64,000 nucleotides of DNA from Arthrobacter oryzae (lineage in GTDB: Bacteria; Actinomycetota; Actinomycetes; Actinomycetales; Micrococcaceae), in NCBI RefSeq assembly GCF_030812315.1, contig NZ_JAUSSM010000002.1, positions 372,001 to 436,000 on the forward strand. Direction: 5' to 3'. Both the position numbers and the translations under genes were made by a program. The notes under the pieces were generated by a model. That model worked only from the letters and a program-made list of their open reading frames with translations, did no database searches and was not told the origin of the DNA. Shown piece by piece: positions 32,331 through 41,488 of the stretch (position 1 is the first letter of the stretch; the number at the start of each line of letters is the position of its first letter).

Positions 32331-32801
32331 ACCGTCATAAGCGGCCTGGAGTTCGGCGATCTCAAGCTTCCGCATCCCCAGCATCGCCTGCATGGCCCGC
32401 TGCGGCCCCTCAGGATCCTGGCCTCCCAGCAGCTGGCTCAGGACCGACGGCACAACCTGCCAGGAAACTCCGAACTTATCCTTGAGCCAGCCGCATTGGC
32501 TTTCCTCCCCGTCCGCCGTCAGTGCAGACCAGTAGCGGTCCACTTCCTCCTGCGAGGAGCAGTCAATCACGAAGGAAACAGCTTCGCTGAACGTGAATGC
32601 CGGGCCGCCGTTGAGCGCAAGGAACTTCCGGCCTTCAATTTCGAATTCGACCGTCATGGCCTGTCCCGCAGTTCCGGGGCCGTCGTCGCCGTAGCGTGCC
32701 ACGCTGAGAATTTTGGAGCCGTCAAAAACCGAGACGTAGAAGTCGGCGGCTTCCTCGGCCTGGGTGTCGAACCACAGGCAGGTGGTGATCTTCTGGCTCA
32801 C
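32325..32801 (-). CDS. VOC-superfamily (PhnB-like) protein
   Basis: The 158-aa protein is a PhnB-type VOC domain. It begins QKITTCLWFDTQAEEAADFYVSVFDGSKI, has FEIEGRKFLALNGGPAFTFSEAVSF in the middle and WLKDKFGVSWQVVPSVLSQLLG near the end, then a C-terminal helix. The GGP(A)F-x-F segment and WLKDKFGVSWQ are typical of proteins annotated as 3-demethylubiquinone methyltransferase-like, although no methyltransferase activity is expected. The GTG start has GAGGG 7 nt upstream. Confidence 0.88.
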   Translation of the reverse strand: MSQKITTCLWFDTQAEEAADFYVSVFDGSKILSVARYGDDGPGTAGQAMTVEFEIEGRKFLALNGGPAFTFSEAVSFVIDCSSQEEVDRYWSALTADGEESQCGWLKDKFGVSWQVVPSVLSQLLGGQDPEGPQRAMQAMLGMRKLEIAELQAAYDGT

Positions 32802-32967
32802 GTTGGTCCCTCATCTCACTGGCTGCGCCGGAAAGGACTCCCGACGGCGATCCTTCGGTTTGCGCTTGCGAGCCTAGCCGGGCGTGATTCCCAGCACAAT
32901 GGCGCCGCCGTGGCATCGGTGATACGCCGTTTGCGTGTGGCCGCCGAGGCCTGACTCCGGCCGCGGT

Positions 32968-32973
32968 TATCAT
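32968..32973 (+). promoter_or_regulatory. possible -10 box of leaderless LysE-family gene
   Basis: TATCAT lies 5 nt before the ATG at 32979, with no ribosome-binding site. Confidence 0.4.
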
Positions 32974-32978
32974 CGAGT

Positions 32979-33611
32979 ATGTCCGTCCCTGAAGCACTCC
33001 TCCAGTTCGCCGTGGTCGCAGCACTGCTGACAGTAATTCCCGGGCTCGATACTGTGCTTGTCCTCCGCACGGCGATTAGCCGCGGGCGCGGTCCGGCCTT
33101 CGCAACGGCCGCGGGAATCTGCACCGGCACAGTGGCCTGGGGCGTCGCAGCCGCGCTCGGTGCGTCCGCGCTGCTGGCCGCCTCTGAGACGGCCTTCGCG
33201 GTGCTGAAGATTGCGGGTGCCTGCTACATGGCATGGCTCGGAATCTCGATGTTCATCAGGACTTTCAAAAGCGGACCGGCGGCGTCTACGGATCTGGCGC
33301 AGGCAGCCGGCAACGCAGGAGCGCCCTTCCTGACGGGCGTGACCACGAGCCTGCTGAATCCCAAAGTGGGCGTCTTCTACATGGCCATGATCCCGCAGTT
33401 CCTCCCGCAGGATGTCCCGCCCCTCCTGATGGGAGTCCTGCTGCCCCTGGTGCACAACGTGGAAGGCATGCTCTGGTTCGCGGGAATCATCGTGGCCACC
33501 CACTATGCCCGGCGCTGGCTGCAGTCCCCCACGGTGGGCAAAGCCACGGACCGGATTGCCGGCGTCGTACTTGTGGCCTTTGCCGCGAAGATCGCGGCCA
33601 GCAAAGCCTGA
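32979..33611 (+). CDS. LysE/RhtB family exporter
   Basis: This 210-aa membrane protein has six predicted helices and the family signature VVAALLTVIPGLDTVLVLRTAISRG at the N-terminus, with KIAGACYMAWLGISMF and TTSLLNPKVGVFYMAMIPQF. LysE/RhtB proteins export amino acids such as lysine, homoserine or threonine. The substrate cannot be read from sequence. It ends 3 bp before the convergent VOC gene. Confidence 0.9.
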   Translation: MSVPEALLQFAVVAALLTVIPGLDTVLVLRTAISRGRGPAFATAAGICTGTVAWGVAAALGASALLAASETAFAVLKIAGACYMAWLGISMFIRTFKSGPAASTDLAQAAGNAGAPFLTGVTTSLLNPKVGVFYMAMIPQFLPQDVPPLLMGVLLPLVHNVEGMLWFAGIIVATHYARRWLQSPTVGKATDRIAGVVLVAFAAKIAASKA

Positions 33612-33614
33612 CTG

Positions 33615-33983
33615 CTAGCGCGGCAACTGGCTGACCAGGCCCACGGTGTTGCCCTCGCTGTCGCGGATGAATGCCATCCATTCGTCCGTCCCCGCGGGGC
33701 CCAGGTCGTCACTGGCGTGGCTGAAGATCACCTCTGGTTCGGCCACGATCTCCACTCCCCTGCCCCGGAGCTCGGTCACGGAATCCCTGACGTCGGGAAC
33801 CGCCAGGTAGATCAGCGACGGCGGCGCCCCGGATTCGAGCAGCAGCCGGACACCGTCAAGGTCAAAGAACAGGAGCCCCGGTGGGTCAAATACGGCCCGG
33901 GCTTCGGTGCCGAGCAAGGCGGCATAGAATGCTGCCGCCCGCTTTAGGTCGCTGGCATGTTGCGCGATCTGGACTAGTCTCAT
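33615..33983 (-). CDS. VOC-superfamily (glyoxalase-like) protein
   Basis: The 122-aa VOC protein has RLVQIAQHASDLKRAAAFYAALLGTEARAVFDPPGLLFFDLDGVRLLL in the first half. The second half has LIYLAVPDVRDSVTELRGRGVEI and WMAFIRDSEGNTVGLVSQ. The His and Glu that bind metal in glyoxalases align in part (QHASDL and SEGNTVGL), so metal binding is uncertain. The ATG (MRLVQIAQ) is preferred over a long upstream extension of non-family sequence. Confidence 0.83.
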   Translation of the reverse strand: MRLVQIAQHASDLKRAAAFYAALLGTEARAVFDPPGLLFFDLDGVRLLLESGAPPSLIYLAVPDVRDSVTELRGRGVEIVAEPEVIFSHASDDLGPAGTDEWMAFIRDSEGNTVGLVSQLPR

Positions 33984-34110
33984 GCTGCCGTCCGGAGTGT
34001 AGTGGCGGGAACGCGAAGTGCCTGGAAACGGCGCCCGGTCACAGTGTACGACCGCCGCAGGCGATCGCATCAGGCGGCCGGGTCAGGTCGTAGCAACGCA
34101 GATCCTTTAC

Positions 34111-34116
34111 TAGTCT
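34111..34116 (+). promoter_or_regulatory. -10 box of leaderless DUF3054 gene
   Basis: TAGTCT is followed by GGAGGC and the ATG at 34123. The GGAGG is only one base from the ATG, too close to serve as a ribosome-binding site, which favours a transcript starting at the ATG. Confidence 0.5.
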
Positions 34117-34122
34117 GGAGGC

Positions 34123-34539
34123 ATGCCTTCCCCCACCGACACCGCCCCCGTCCGCGCAGCCGCCAGGAGCTCCGTGGCCATTGCCGCCCTCGCCGACGTA
34201 GCCCTGATCGTATTGTTTGCGGCCATCGGCCGGGACGCCCACCAGCGCGGGGATGTGATCGCCGGGGTTCTCCTGACAGCTTGGCCGTTCCTGGCGGGAG
34301 CGGCAATAGCCTGGCTCGCGCTGCGGGTGTGGCGGGCGCCTTTGCGCGTCTGGCCTGCAGGAGTCTGCGTGTGGATCGGAGCCGTCGCACTGGGCATGCT
34401 GCTGCGTGCTTTGACTGGCCAGACGGTGGTCCTGCCGTTCATCGTTGTGGCGTTGCTCAGCCTGGGCGTATTCCTCGTTGGCTACCGGCTCATCGTGGCC
34501 GGATTCCGGCGGCTGGCGGGGCGCCCGCAGCGCCGCTGA
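34123..34539 (+). CDS. DUF3054 membrane protein
   Basis: The 138-aa protein has four transmembrane helices: ALADVALIVLFAAIG, ITAWPFL-type AGVLLTAWPFLAGAAIAWLAL, AGVCVWIGAVALGMLLRAL and VVALLSLGVFLVGYRLIV. The pattern IGRDAHQRG after helix 1 and the spacing match DUF3054, a small actinobacterial and halophile membrane family of unknown function. It stands alone upstream of the small AsnC-domain gene. Confidence 0.85.
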   Translation: MPSPTDTAPVRAAARSSVAIAALADVALIVLFAAIGRDAHQRGDVIAGVLLTAWPFLAGAAIAWLALRVWRAPLRVWPAGVCVWIGAVALGMLLRALTGQTVVLPFIVVALLSLGVFLVGYRLIVAGFRRLAGRPQRR

Positions 34540-34621
34540 AGCACCCCTGATGTACTAGGCTGGCAACACACAGCAACGCCTGCCGTTTCCGCAACGGCGC
34601 ACCCGATCCGAAAGGTCAAGA

Positions 34622-34903
34622 GTGATCACCGCATTCGTCCTGATCAAGACAGACGCCTCGCGCATTCCGGAAACGGCAGAGGAAATTTCGGCGATTCCGG
34701 GCATCAGCGAGGTCTACTCCGTGACCGGGGAATGGGACCTGATTGCCGTTGCACGGGTGTCAAAGCATGATGAGCTGGCGGACGTCATCGCGGACAAGCT
34801 GTCCAAGGTCCCTGCCGTCGTGCACACCACAACGCACATCGCGTTCCGCGCTTACTCCCAGCACGACCTTGATGCGGCCTTCGCCCTCGGCTTCGAGCAG
34901 TAA
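34622..34903 (+). CDS. Lrp/AsnC ligand-binding (RAM) domain protein without HTH
   Basis: This 93-aa protein is only the effector-binding RAM domain of Lrp/AsnC regulators: ITAFVLIKTDASRIPETAEEISAIPGISEVYSVTGEWDLIAVARV and the C-terminal strand. It lacks a DNA-binding domain, so it probably acts as a ligand sensor or partner. The GTG start has AAAGG upstream. It is convergent with trpD, which it sits beside in related genomes according to general actinobacterial gene order (inference). A TAGGCT about 60 nt upstream may be its -10. Confidence 0.87.
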   Translation: MITAFVLIKTDASRIPETAEEISAIPGISEVYSVTGEWDLIAVARVSKHDELADVIADKLSKVPAVVHTTTHIAFRAYSQHDLDAAFALGFEQ

Positions 34904-34918
34904 GCCCGCGCGGCCCGC

Positions 34919-35977
34919 CTAGCCCTGGGTAAGGGCCACCCACTTTTCCAGCACTGCCGCTGCGGCGCCGGAGTCGATGGCCTCTTCAGCGCGCTTCAAC
35001 GCGGCCGCCATGCGGTCCGCCAGCGGGCCACCGGCCTGGATATCGAACGCCACCAGTCCCGCAGCGGCGTTCAGCAGGACGGCGTCGCGGGCCGGTCCCG
35101 GACGGCCGGCCAGGACATCACGGACGACGGCGGCATTGGCTGCGGCGTCCCCGCCACGAAGTTCCTCCACTGTCGCAGGACGGATGCCCAGCGCCTGCGG
35201 ATCAAAGGTCTGCTCGCTGACTTCTCCGTCCCTGATCTCCCAGACGGTAGACGGCCCGGTCGTTGTCAGTTCGTCGAGTCCGTCGCTTCCCCTAAAGACA
35301 AGAGCGCGGCTTCCGCGTTTGGCCAGCACTCCGGCAACCAGCGGCGCCATCCGTGCGTTGGCGACACCAACTGCGGAGGCCTGCACGCGGGCGGGGTTGG
35401 TCAGCGGGCCGAGGAAGTTGAACGCCGTGGGTATGGCGAGTTCGCGGCGGGGTACGGCGGTGTGCCGGAAGGACGGGTGGAAGACCTGCGCGAAACAGAA
35501 GGTGATTCCCGCCTCTTCGGCGTTCCTCGCGACCCGATCGATGGGGAGGTCCAACCGGACGCCCAGGGCCTCCAGGACGTCCGCTGAGCCCGACGATGAC
35601 GAGGAGGCGCGGTTGCCGTGCTTGACCACCTTTGCACCGGCTCCCGCGCAGACGAGCGCCGCCATGGTGGAGATGTTGACCGTGTTGAGCTGATCGCCGC
35701 CGGTGCCCACAATGTCAAGCTTCTCGCCCCCGATGTCTATGGGGTTTGCGTGGGCCAGCATCGCTTCGACAAGGCCTGCAATCTCATCCACCGTCTCGCC
35801 CTTGGCGCGCAGCGCCACGAGGAATCCGGCAATCTGGGCGGGCGTGGCTTCGCCGGACATGATCGTGTCCATCGCCCACTCCGTGTTGTCAGCCGTGAGG
35901 TCCGCGCCGTTGATCAGAGCCGAAATGAGCCGCGGCCAGGTGTTGCCGGCCGGCTGTGCTGATACCTGTGAAGTCAC
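34919..35977 (-). CDS. trpD: anthranilate phosphoribosyltransferase
   Basis: The 352-aa enzyme joins anthranilate and PRPP in the second step of tryptophan synthesis. It shows an N-terminal helical domain, the PRPP-binding loop [38 protein letters not shown] and [21 protein letters not shown]. The rest of the trp operon is not in this window. The GTG start is set by a TAGCAT -10 box 6 nt upstream. The usual ribosome-binding sequence GGAG is present but only directly against the GTG. Confidence 0.96.
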   Translation of the reverse strand: MTSQVSAQPAGNTWPRLISALINGADLTADNTEWAMDTIMSGEATPAQIAGFLVALRAKGETVDEIAGLVEAMLAHANPIDIGGEKLDIVGTGGDQLNTVNISTMAALVCAGAGAKVVKHGNRASSSSSGSADVLEALGVRLDLPIDRVARNAEEAGITFCFAQVFHPSFRHTAVPRRELAIPTAFNFLGPLTNPARVQASAVGVANARMAPLVAGVLAKRGSRALVFRGSDGLDELTTTGPSTVWEIRDGEVSEQTFDPQALGIRPATVEELRGGDAAANAAVVRDVLAGRPGPARDAVLLNAAAGLVAFDIQAGGPLADRMAAALKRAEEAIDSGAAAAVLEKWVALTQG

Positions 35978-35983
35978 CTCCTG

Positions 35984-35989
35984 ATGCTA
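35984..35989 (-). promoter_or_regulatory. -10 box of leaderless trpD
   Basis: TAGCAT, then CAGGAG, then the GTG at 35977 on the minus strand. Confidence 0.5.
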
Positions 35990-36113
35990 TCGAGGCACCC
36001 GCCCTGATGACCAATGTGAACCGGTCCGGGAACTTTTCCGCGCGAATTCGCGTCTTTGTAGAAAAAGTCCCCGCAAAAGGCGGTTTGCATTGGGCAGGAG
36101 GAACTTTTACAGA

Positions 36114-36119
36114 CATAAT
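36114..36119 (+). promoter_or_regulatory. -10 box of the leaderless ctaE-qcrCAB operon
   Basis: CATAAT lies 6 bases before the GTG start of ctaE, with TTGGGC (36090-36095) as a possible -35 at an 18-bp spacing. The same bases form a small dyad AGACATAATGTCT (36111-36123) that could be an operator. Confidence 0.5.
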
Positions 36120-36125
36120 GTCTAT

Positions 36126-36764
36126 GTGACATCTGCGACCCATGCCCCCAGTACCCCGGCGCACCCGACGCTGAACCGCCCAAATATGGTTTCCGTAGGA
36201 ACCGTTGTGTGGCTGTCCAGTGAGTTGATGTTCTTCGCCGGTCTCTTCGCCATGTACTTCACACTCCGTTCGACTTCCGGACAGATGTGGGCTGAAGAGA
36301 CAGCAAAGCTCAACTTCCCCTTTGCGCTTGTAAACACGATCGTCCTCGTGGCAAGTTCATTCACTTGCCAGATGGGCGTCTTCGCCGCTGAGCGGCTCCA
36401 GCCGCGCCGCGCCGGCGGCCCCCTTGCATTCACGCGTTGGGGGATGAACGAATGGTTCACCCTGACGTTCGTCATGGGTGCCTTCTTCGTTGCCGGCCAG
36501 GCAACGGAATACGCCATGCTCGTTTCGGAGCATGTGTCGCTTTCGTCGAACGCGTATGGCTCGGCCTTCTACATGACCACCGGCTTCCACGGCCTGCACG
36601 TCATCGGCGGCCTCATCGCCTTCCTCTTCATCATCGGCCGTTCGTTCGCCGCCAAGAAGTTTGGTCACTTCGAAGCCACGTCCGCGATTGTCACCTCGTA
36701 CTACTGGCACTTCGTCGACGTCGTGTGGATCGGCCTCTTCCTGGTCATCTACGTCCTCAGGTAG
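36126..36764 (+). CDS. ctaE: cytochrome c oxidase subunit III
   Basis: This 212-aa five-helix membrane protein is subunit III of the aa3 oxidase. It has [65 protein letters not shown] and [21 protein letters not shown], with the conserved Glu and His residues of the family. It heads the ctaE-qcrC-qcrA-qcrB unit. The GTG (VTSATHAPS) has no ribosome-binding site but a -10 box 6 nt upstream. Confidence 0.96.
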   Translation: MTSATHAPSTPAHPTLNRPNMVSVGTVVWLSSELMFFAGLFAMYFTLRSTSGQMWAEETAKLNFPFALVNTIVLVASSFTCQMGVFAAERLQPRRAGGPLAFTRWGMNEWFTLTFVMGAFFVAGQATEYAMLVSEHVSLSSNAYGSAFYMTTGFHGLHVIGGLIAFLFIIGRSFAAKKFGHFEATSAIVTSYYWHFVDVVWIGLFLVIYVLR

Positions 36765-36851
36765 CCCTGACTTGACTCTTTTTCTACAAGAGGCAGAATT
36801 TCAAGAAGCGGCTCCCGGAGCCGACGCACGATCGAATAAAGGAACCACCAC

Positions 36852-37640
36852 GTGAAGGCACTCTCGCAGAAGCGACGTCACCCCCTGGCAGCCATTGCGC
36901 TGCTGCTGATGGGCCTCCTCCTCACTGGTGGGCTGTACGCCGTTGCCACCACCGTCAACGAGGCCAAGGCTTCCACCACCAGCTTCAGTGCGAACGACAC
37001 TGAAGAGGGCGAGAAGCTTTTCGCCGCCAACTGCGCCACCTGCCACGGCATGGGTGCGGGCGGGACCCAGGACGGACCCTCACTTGTAGGCGTCGGTGCT
37101 GCCGCCGTTGACTTCCAGGTAGGCACCGGGCGCATGCCCATGCAGATGAATGGCCCGCAGGCTTACAAGAAGCCCGCACAGTTCAACGACGAACAGACCC
37201 ACCAGCTGTCCGCTTACGTCGCTTCGCTCGGGCCCGGCCCGTCCATCCCGGAGGAGCACCTTCTGGACGCACAGGGCAACGCCGCGGAAGGCGGCGAGCT
37301 CTTCCGCGTGAACTGCGCCATGTGCCACAACGCAGCAGCTGCCGGCGGCGCACTGACCCGGGGTAAGTTCGCTCCCGCCCTGGCGGACGTTTCTGAGAAG
37401 CACATCTACGAAGCCATGGTCACCGGACCGCAGAACATGCCCGTCTTCAGCGACGCCAACGTCACCCCCGAAGGTAAGCGCGACATCATCACCTTCCTGA
37501 AGCAGATCGAAGCCAACGGTTCACCCGGTGGAGCCGACCTTGGCGCGCTGGGCCCGGTTTCGGAAGGCCTGTTTGTCTGGATCGCCGGCCTGGGCGTCAT
37601 CATCGCCTTCACGATCTGGCTGACGTCCCGGACGTCCTAG
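36852..37640 (+). CDS. qcrC: dihaem cytochrome c of the bcc complex
   Basis: The 262-aa subunit carries electrons from the Rieske/cytochrome b part of complex III directly to the oxidase, replacing soluble cytochrome c. It has an N-terminal anchor (IALLLMGLLLTGGLYAVA), two haem c sites (NCATCHGMG and NCAMCHNAA), each followed by a distal Met ligand region, and a C-terminal membrane helix (FVWIAGLGVIIAFTIWL). The GTG is preceded by AAAGGA. It is 87 bp after ctaE. Confidence 0.96.
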   Translation: MKALSQKRRHPLAAIALLLMGLLLTGGLYAVATTVNEAKASTTSFSANDTEEGEKLFAANCATCHGMGAGGTQDGPSLVGVGAAAVDFQVGTGRMPMQMNGPQAYKKPAQFNDEQTHQLSAYVASLGPGPSIPEEHLLDAQGNAAEGGELFRVNCAMCHNAAAAGGALTRGKFAPALADVSEKHIYEAMVTGPQNMPVFSDANVTPEGKRDIITFLKQIEANGSPGGADLGALGPVSEGLFVWIAGLGVIIAFTIWLTSRTS

Positions 37641-37739
37641 CATCGTCCGCAACTGTAAGAACTCCTGCTGACGAGTCAGCAGTATGGAATTGAAAACTAA
37701 CCCGGCACTGGCCGGGACGAGAGAAGGATGAGGCGAATT

Positions 37740-38810
37740 ATGGGCAACCATAGTGACGGCAGTCCGAACCACTCGGGCACCGTAGCTACGGCTGGTCAGA
37801 ATGAGGTGGAGAAGTTCCAGGATCCTGGAATTCCTCCGCATCGTTTGCGCCTGGCTGACACGGACCCGAAGGCCGCAAAGCGCGCAGAACGGCAGGTTGC
37901 CGTTCTCTTCGGCAGCTCCGTTGTGGGCACCGTGATCTTCCTGGTGGCGTACTTCGCCATCGATCTTGGACCAGACTCCACGATCGCCACCATCCGGTTG
38001 CAGAATGCACTGCTCGGCATCGGCACCGCCTTTGCCATGCTCGGCATCGGCACCGGCATCGTCCACTGGGCCAAGGCCCTGATGCCGGACCACGAAGTTT
38101 CGGAAGAGCGCCACGCAGTCCGCACCGAGGACGACCGCCAGGCAGCAGTCCGCATCGTTGACGACATCGTTGACGAAACCGGCATCAAGCGCCGGCCGCT
38201 GATCCGCAACACCCTTCTCGGCGCCGTCGCACTGGCACCGCTCCCGGCTCTGGCCATCTTCGGTGACCTCGGTCCCCGTCCGGACGACAAGCTGGCCCAC
38301 ACCATGTGGGCTCCGCAGGAGGGCAAGCTCAAGCGCCTCACCCGCGACCCCGACGGCACGCCCATCAGGGCTTCGGACGTGACCATCGGCTCTGCTTTCC
38401 ACGTCATCCCGGAGGGCCTGAACGAACTGCACGAAGGCAAGCTGAACGAAAAGGCCAAGGCCGTCGTCCTGCTCATGCGCCTCAACCCAGAGTCCCTCAA
38501 GCCCTCCGCGGGCCGCGAGGACTGGAGCTACAACGGCATCGTTGCCTACTCGAAGATCTGCACCCACGTTGGCTGCCCTGTTGCCCTGTACGAGCAGCAG
38601 ACCCACCACCTGCTGTGCCCGTGCCACCAGTCGACCTTTGACCTGACCCAGGAATGCAAGGTTATCTTTGGCCCGGCCAGCCGGCCTCTCCCCCAGCTGC
38701 CCATCGCAGTTGACGCCGAGGGCTACCTGGTCGCTACGAGCGACTTCAAAGAACCCGTAGGACCGAGTTACTGGGAGCGTGATGAGCATGAGCGCACATA
38801 CAACAGCTAA
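37740..38810 (+). CDS. qcrA: Rieske iron-sulfur subunit of the bcc complex
   Basis: The 356-aa protein has three N-terminal membrane helices, as in actinobacterial QcrA, and a Rieske domain with the [2Fe-2S] ligands in CTHVGCP (near residue 274) and CPCHQSTFD (near 294). I prefer the ATG of MGNHSDGS because GAGG lies 6 nt upstream; an ATG four codons earlier has no properly spaced site. The 3' end overlaps qcrB by about 29 bp. Confidence 0.95.
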   Translation: MGNHSDGSPNHSGTVATAGQNEVEKFQDPGIPPHRLRLADTDPKAAKRAERQVAVLFGSSVVGTVIFLVAYFAIDLGPDSTIATIRLQNALLGIGTAFAMLGIGTGIVHWAKALMPDHEVSEERHAVRTEDDRQAAVRIVDDIVDETGIKRRPLIRNTLLGAVALAPLPALAIFGDLGPRPDDKLAHTMWAPQEGKLKRLTRDPDGTPIRASDVTIGSAFHVIPEGLNELHEGKLNEKAKAVVLLMRLNPESLKPSAGREDWSYNGIVAYSKICTHVGCPVALYEQQTHHLLCPCHQSTFDLTQECKVIFGPASRPLPQLPIAVDAEGYLVATSDFKEPVGPSYWERDEHERTYNS

Positions 38811-40467
38811 TGCCCCCGCCTTCGTCGCCAAAACCAAAGGCGGCCGCATTACCGACTTCGTTGACCAGCGCGTCGGCGGGTCGGGCATCCTGCGGGAGTT
38901 CGGCCGGAAGGTCTTCCCGGATCACTGGTCCTTCATGTTCGGTGAAGTTGCCCTGTACTCCTTCGTCATCCTGCTGCTCTCCGGCACGTTCCTGACGTTC
39001 TTCTTCGATCCGTCCATGGCGGAGACCCACTACGACGGCTCCTACACGCCGCTCAAAAACGTCGAAATGTCCGTGGCGTACAGCTCCTCGCTGGACATCT
39101 CCTTCGATGTCCGCGGCGGTTTGTTCATGCGCCAGGTTCACCACTGGGCCGCACTGCTGTTCGTGGCCTCGGTTTCCGTGCACATGCTGCGCGTGTTCTT
39201 CACCGGCGCTTTCCGCAAGCCCCGCGAACTGAACTGGGTGGTGGGCGGTGTCCTGCTCATCCTCTCCATGGCCGCTGGCTTCACCGGCTACTCACTCCCC
39301 GATGACCTGCTCTCCGGCAACGGCCTGCGCATCATCGACGGCGTCATCAAGTCGATCCCGGTCATCGGTACCTACACCTCGTTCTTCCTTTTCGGCGGCG
39401 AGTTCCCGGGTACTGTCATCATCAGCCGGCTCTACATGCTGCACATCCTCCTGGTACCTGCCCTGATCCTGCTGATGATCGTGATTCACCTGTTCATGGT
39501 GGTCGTGCACAAGCACACCCAGTACCCCGGCCCGGGACGCAACGACGGCAACGTCGTCGGCTACCCCCTCGGCCCGGTATACGCAGCCAAGGCAGGCGGC
39601 TTCTTCTTCATCGTGTTCGGTGTCGTTGCCCTCATGGCGGCGTTCTTCACCATCAACCCGATCTGGAACTACGGCCCCTACGACCCCTCACCGGTTTCGG
39701 CAGGCACGCAGCCTGACTGGTACATCGGCTGGGTCGACGGTGCGCTGCGGCTCATGCCGGGTGTCATCGGTGACTTCCACTTCGAGTACGTCATCTTCGG
39801 CCAGGTCCTGACGTTGAACGTGCTCCTGCCCGCCCTGGTGCCGGCCGGAATCGTCTTCACCGTGCTGTTCATGTACCCGTGGATCGAACGCTGGATCACC
39901 AAGGACGACCGCGAGCACCACGTCCTGGACCGCCCGCGCAACGCTCCCACCCGTACCGCCATCGGCATGGCCGGCTTCACGTTCTACTGCGTGATGTGGG
40001 CGGCAGCAAGCTCCGACCTCATTGCAACGCACTTCCACGTGTCACTGAACGACGTTACGTACTGGCTGCGCGCACTGTTCTTCATTGGCCCGATCATCGC
40101 GTTCGTCGTGACCAAGCGTGTGGCCCTCGCCCTCCAGCGCAAGGACCGCGAAATCGCCCTGCACGGCCGCGAAACCGGCCGCATCGTGCGCCTGCCGCAC
40201 GGTGAGTTCATCGAGGTCCATGCACCGCTGGATGACTACAAGCGCTACAAGCTGGTCGGCTTCGAGTCGCCGGTTCCGCTGCCTGCGGTTCCCAACGAGC
40301 ACGGCATCGTGACCCGGAAGGAAAAGCGCCGCGCGGCGCTCTCCCGCTGGTTCTTCGAAGACCGGGTTGCACCCGCTTCGCCCGCTGAACTCGAGGCGGC
40401 CCATGGCCACCACGGCCAGCATGAAGCGGTCGAATCAGCCGAGGCCCAGAAGACCCTCAGCCACTAG
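38782..40467 (+). CDS. qcrB: cytochrome b subunit of the bcc complex
   Basis: This 561-aa membrane protein holds haems bL and bH. Helix II contains HHWAALLFVASVSVHMLRVF and helix IV IHLFMVVVHKHTQYPGPG, giving the four His ligands. The Qo region resembles the family GPYDPSPVSAGTQPDWYIGW. A charged C-terminal tail of about 110 residues is typical of actinobacterial QcrB. The start overlaps qcrA. GGGAG fits the ATG at 38782 or, less tightly, the one at 38788. Confidence 0.95.
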   Translation: MSMSAHTTANAPAFVAKTKGGRITDFVDQRVGGSGILREFGRKVFPDHWSFMFGEVALYSFVILLLSGTFLTFFFDPSMAETHYDGSYTPLKNVEMSVAYSSSLDISFDVRGGLFMRQVHHWAALLFVASVSVHMLRVFFTGAFRKPRELNWVVGGVLLILSMAAGFTGYSLPDDLLSGNGLRIIDGVIKSIPVIGTYTSFFLFGGEFPGTVIISRLYMLHILLVPALILLMIVIHLFMVVVHKHTQYPGPGRNDGNVVGYPLGPVYAAKAGGFFFIVFGVVALMAAFFTINPIWNYGPYDPSPVSAGTQPDWYIGWVDGALRLMPGVIGDFHFEYVIFGQVLTLNVLLPALVPAGIVFTVLFMYPWIERWITKDDREHHVLDRPRNAPTRTAIGMAGFTFYCVMWAAASSDLIATHFHVSLNDVTYWLRALFFIGPIIAFVVTKRVALALQRKDREIALHGRETGRIVRLPHGEFIEVHAPLDDYKRYKLVGFESPVPLPAVPNEHGIVTRKEKRRAALSRWFFEDRVAPASPAELEAAHGHHGQHEAVESAEAQKTLSH

Positions 40468-40480
40468 TTCGAGCGTTACC

Positions 40481-40532
40481 GCAACAACGAAAGAAGCCCC
40501 GTCCGACAGGACGGGGCTTCTTTCGTTGTTGC
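40481..40532. terminator. bidirectional terminator between qcrB and the GntR gene
   Basis: A perfect 24-bp stem (40481-40504 with 40509-40532) and a GACA loop has AAAGAAGCCCC/GGGGCTTCTTT in its middle. It starts 13 bp after qcrB and ends at the stop codon of the convergent regulator gene, so it serves both. Confidence 0.85.
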
Positions 40533-41327
40533 CTACGGGTTCCGGTAGCCTGACGCGTAATTGCGCGTAGGCCTGACGCCGGGACGCTGCAGCGGAACCC
40601 ACAGCTTGTACCGGTCCGCGCGGTAGTAGGACACCGAGTAGTCCACCATTGAGCGGGCAACAAAGGCATGCCGCTGGATCTTGAGCAGCGGCGAACCCAC
40701 TTCCACGTTAAGCAGCCGGGCAGTGGACGGCGAGGCAGCGGTGGCCTCAATCATGTCCTCCCCCCACTCCATGACCAGGCCGAAGCGTTCGCTCAGGACG
40801 TTGTACAGGGACGTCGGAGGTTCGCCGTCGAGCAGCCCGGGAACCCTGTGGGCGGGGATGAAGTTCTCATCCACGCTCATGGGCTCATTGTCTGCCAAAA
40901 GCAGGCGCCTGAACCGCACCAAGGGTGTTCCCTCGTCGAGCTGGAGCTCACGGGCCAGGAACGCACTGGCGCTGATCTGCTCGAAACTCAGCACCTTGGC
41001 TGCCGGGACCATGCCACGGCGCTGCATTTCCTCGCTGTACGACGTGAGCTTCACCTGCAGGTCCAGTTTTGGCTTGCGGACGAACGTTCCGAGGCCCACT
41101 ACCCGTTCAATGACTTCCTCGCCCACCAGTGCGTCGATTGCCTGCCGGACAGTCATACGGGCCAGGCCGAACCGTTCCGCGAGGTCGCGTTCCGACGGCA
41201 GCGAGGACCCGGGCGGGCACGAAGCCGCGATGTGGGACCGCAGTAGTTCCCGCAGCTGGACGTAGATGGGGACTCCGCTTCCGCGGTCGATCTCCCCCAC
41301 CATCTTGCTTGCGTCAGAGGCCGCCAT
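40533..41327 (-). CDS. GntR/HutC-type regulator, DasR-like
   Basis: The 264-aa regulator has a GntR winged helix (VPIYVQLRELLRSHIAASCPPGSSLPSERDLAERFGLARMTVRQAIDALVGEEVI) and a UTRA ligand-binding domain. Together with a dre-like GGTCTAGACC site and a divergent HPr gene, this points to a DasR/NagR-type regulator that senses GlcNAc-6-P or GlcN-6-P and controls the sugar phosphotransferase system. The regulon assignment is inferred. The ATG has GGAG 8 nt upstream. Confidence 0.88.
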   Translation of the reverse strand: MAASDASKMVGEIDRGSGVPIYVQLRELLRSHIAASCPPGSSLPSERDLAERFGLARMTVRQAIDALVGEEVIERVVGLGTFVRKPKLDLQVKLTSYSEEMQRRGMVPAAKVLSFEQISASAFLARELQLDEGTPLVRFRRLLLADNEPMSVDENFIPAHRVPGLLDGEPPTSLYNVLSERFGLVMEWGEDMIEATAASPSTARLLNVEVGSPLLKIQRHAFVARSMVDYSVSYYRADRYKLWVPLQRPGVRPTRNYASGYRNP

Positions 41328-41380
41328 GGCAATGCTCCAGATAAACTTTCATGCCTTTAAGCGTAGGGCACCGGCGTGGC

Positions 41381-41392
41381 AGGTCTAGACCA
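41381..41392. promoter_or_regulatory. dre-like operator (DasR-type)
   Basis: AGGTCTAGACCA matches the DasR dre core TGGTCTAGACCA at 11 of 12 positions, with a perfect 10-bp dyad GGTCTAGACC. It is 54 bp upstream of the GntR gene start and 97 bp upstream of the HPr gene, so it may control both. Confidence 0.75.
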
Positions 41393-41488
41393 CCCCGGTA
41401 ACGGTTTCGGCGTCAGGTCACGCCGCGGCTACGCTTGTTCAGGAATGCAGTCATGACGGCCGAGTCCCGTCGGAACAAAGGAGTCCTG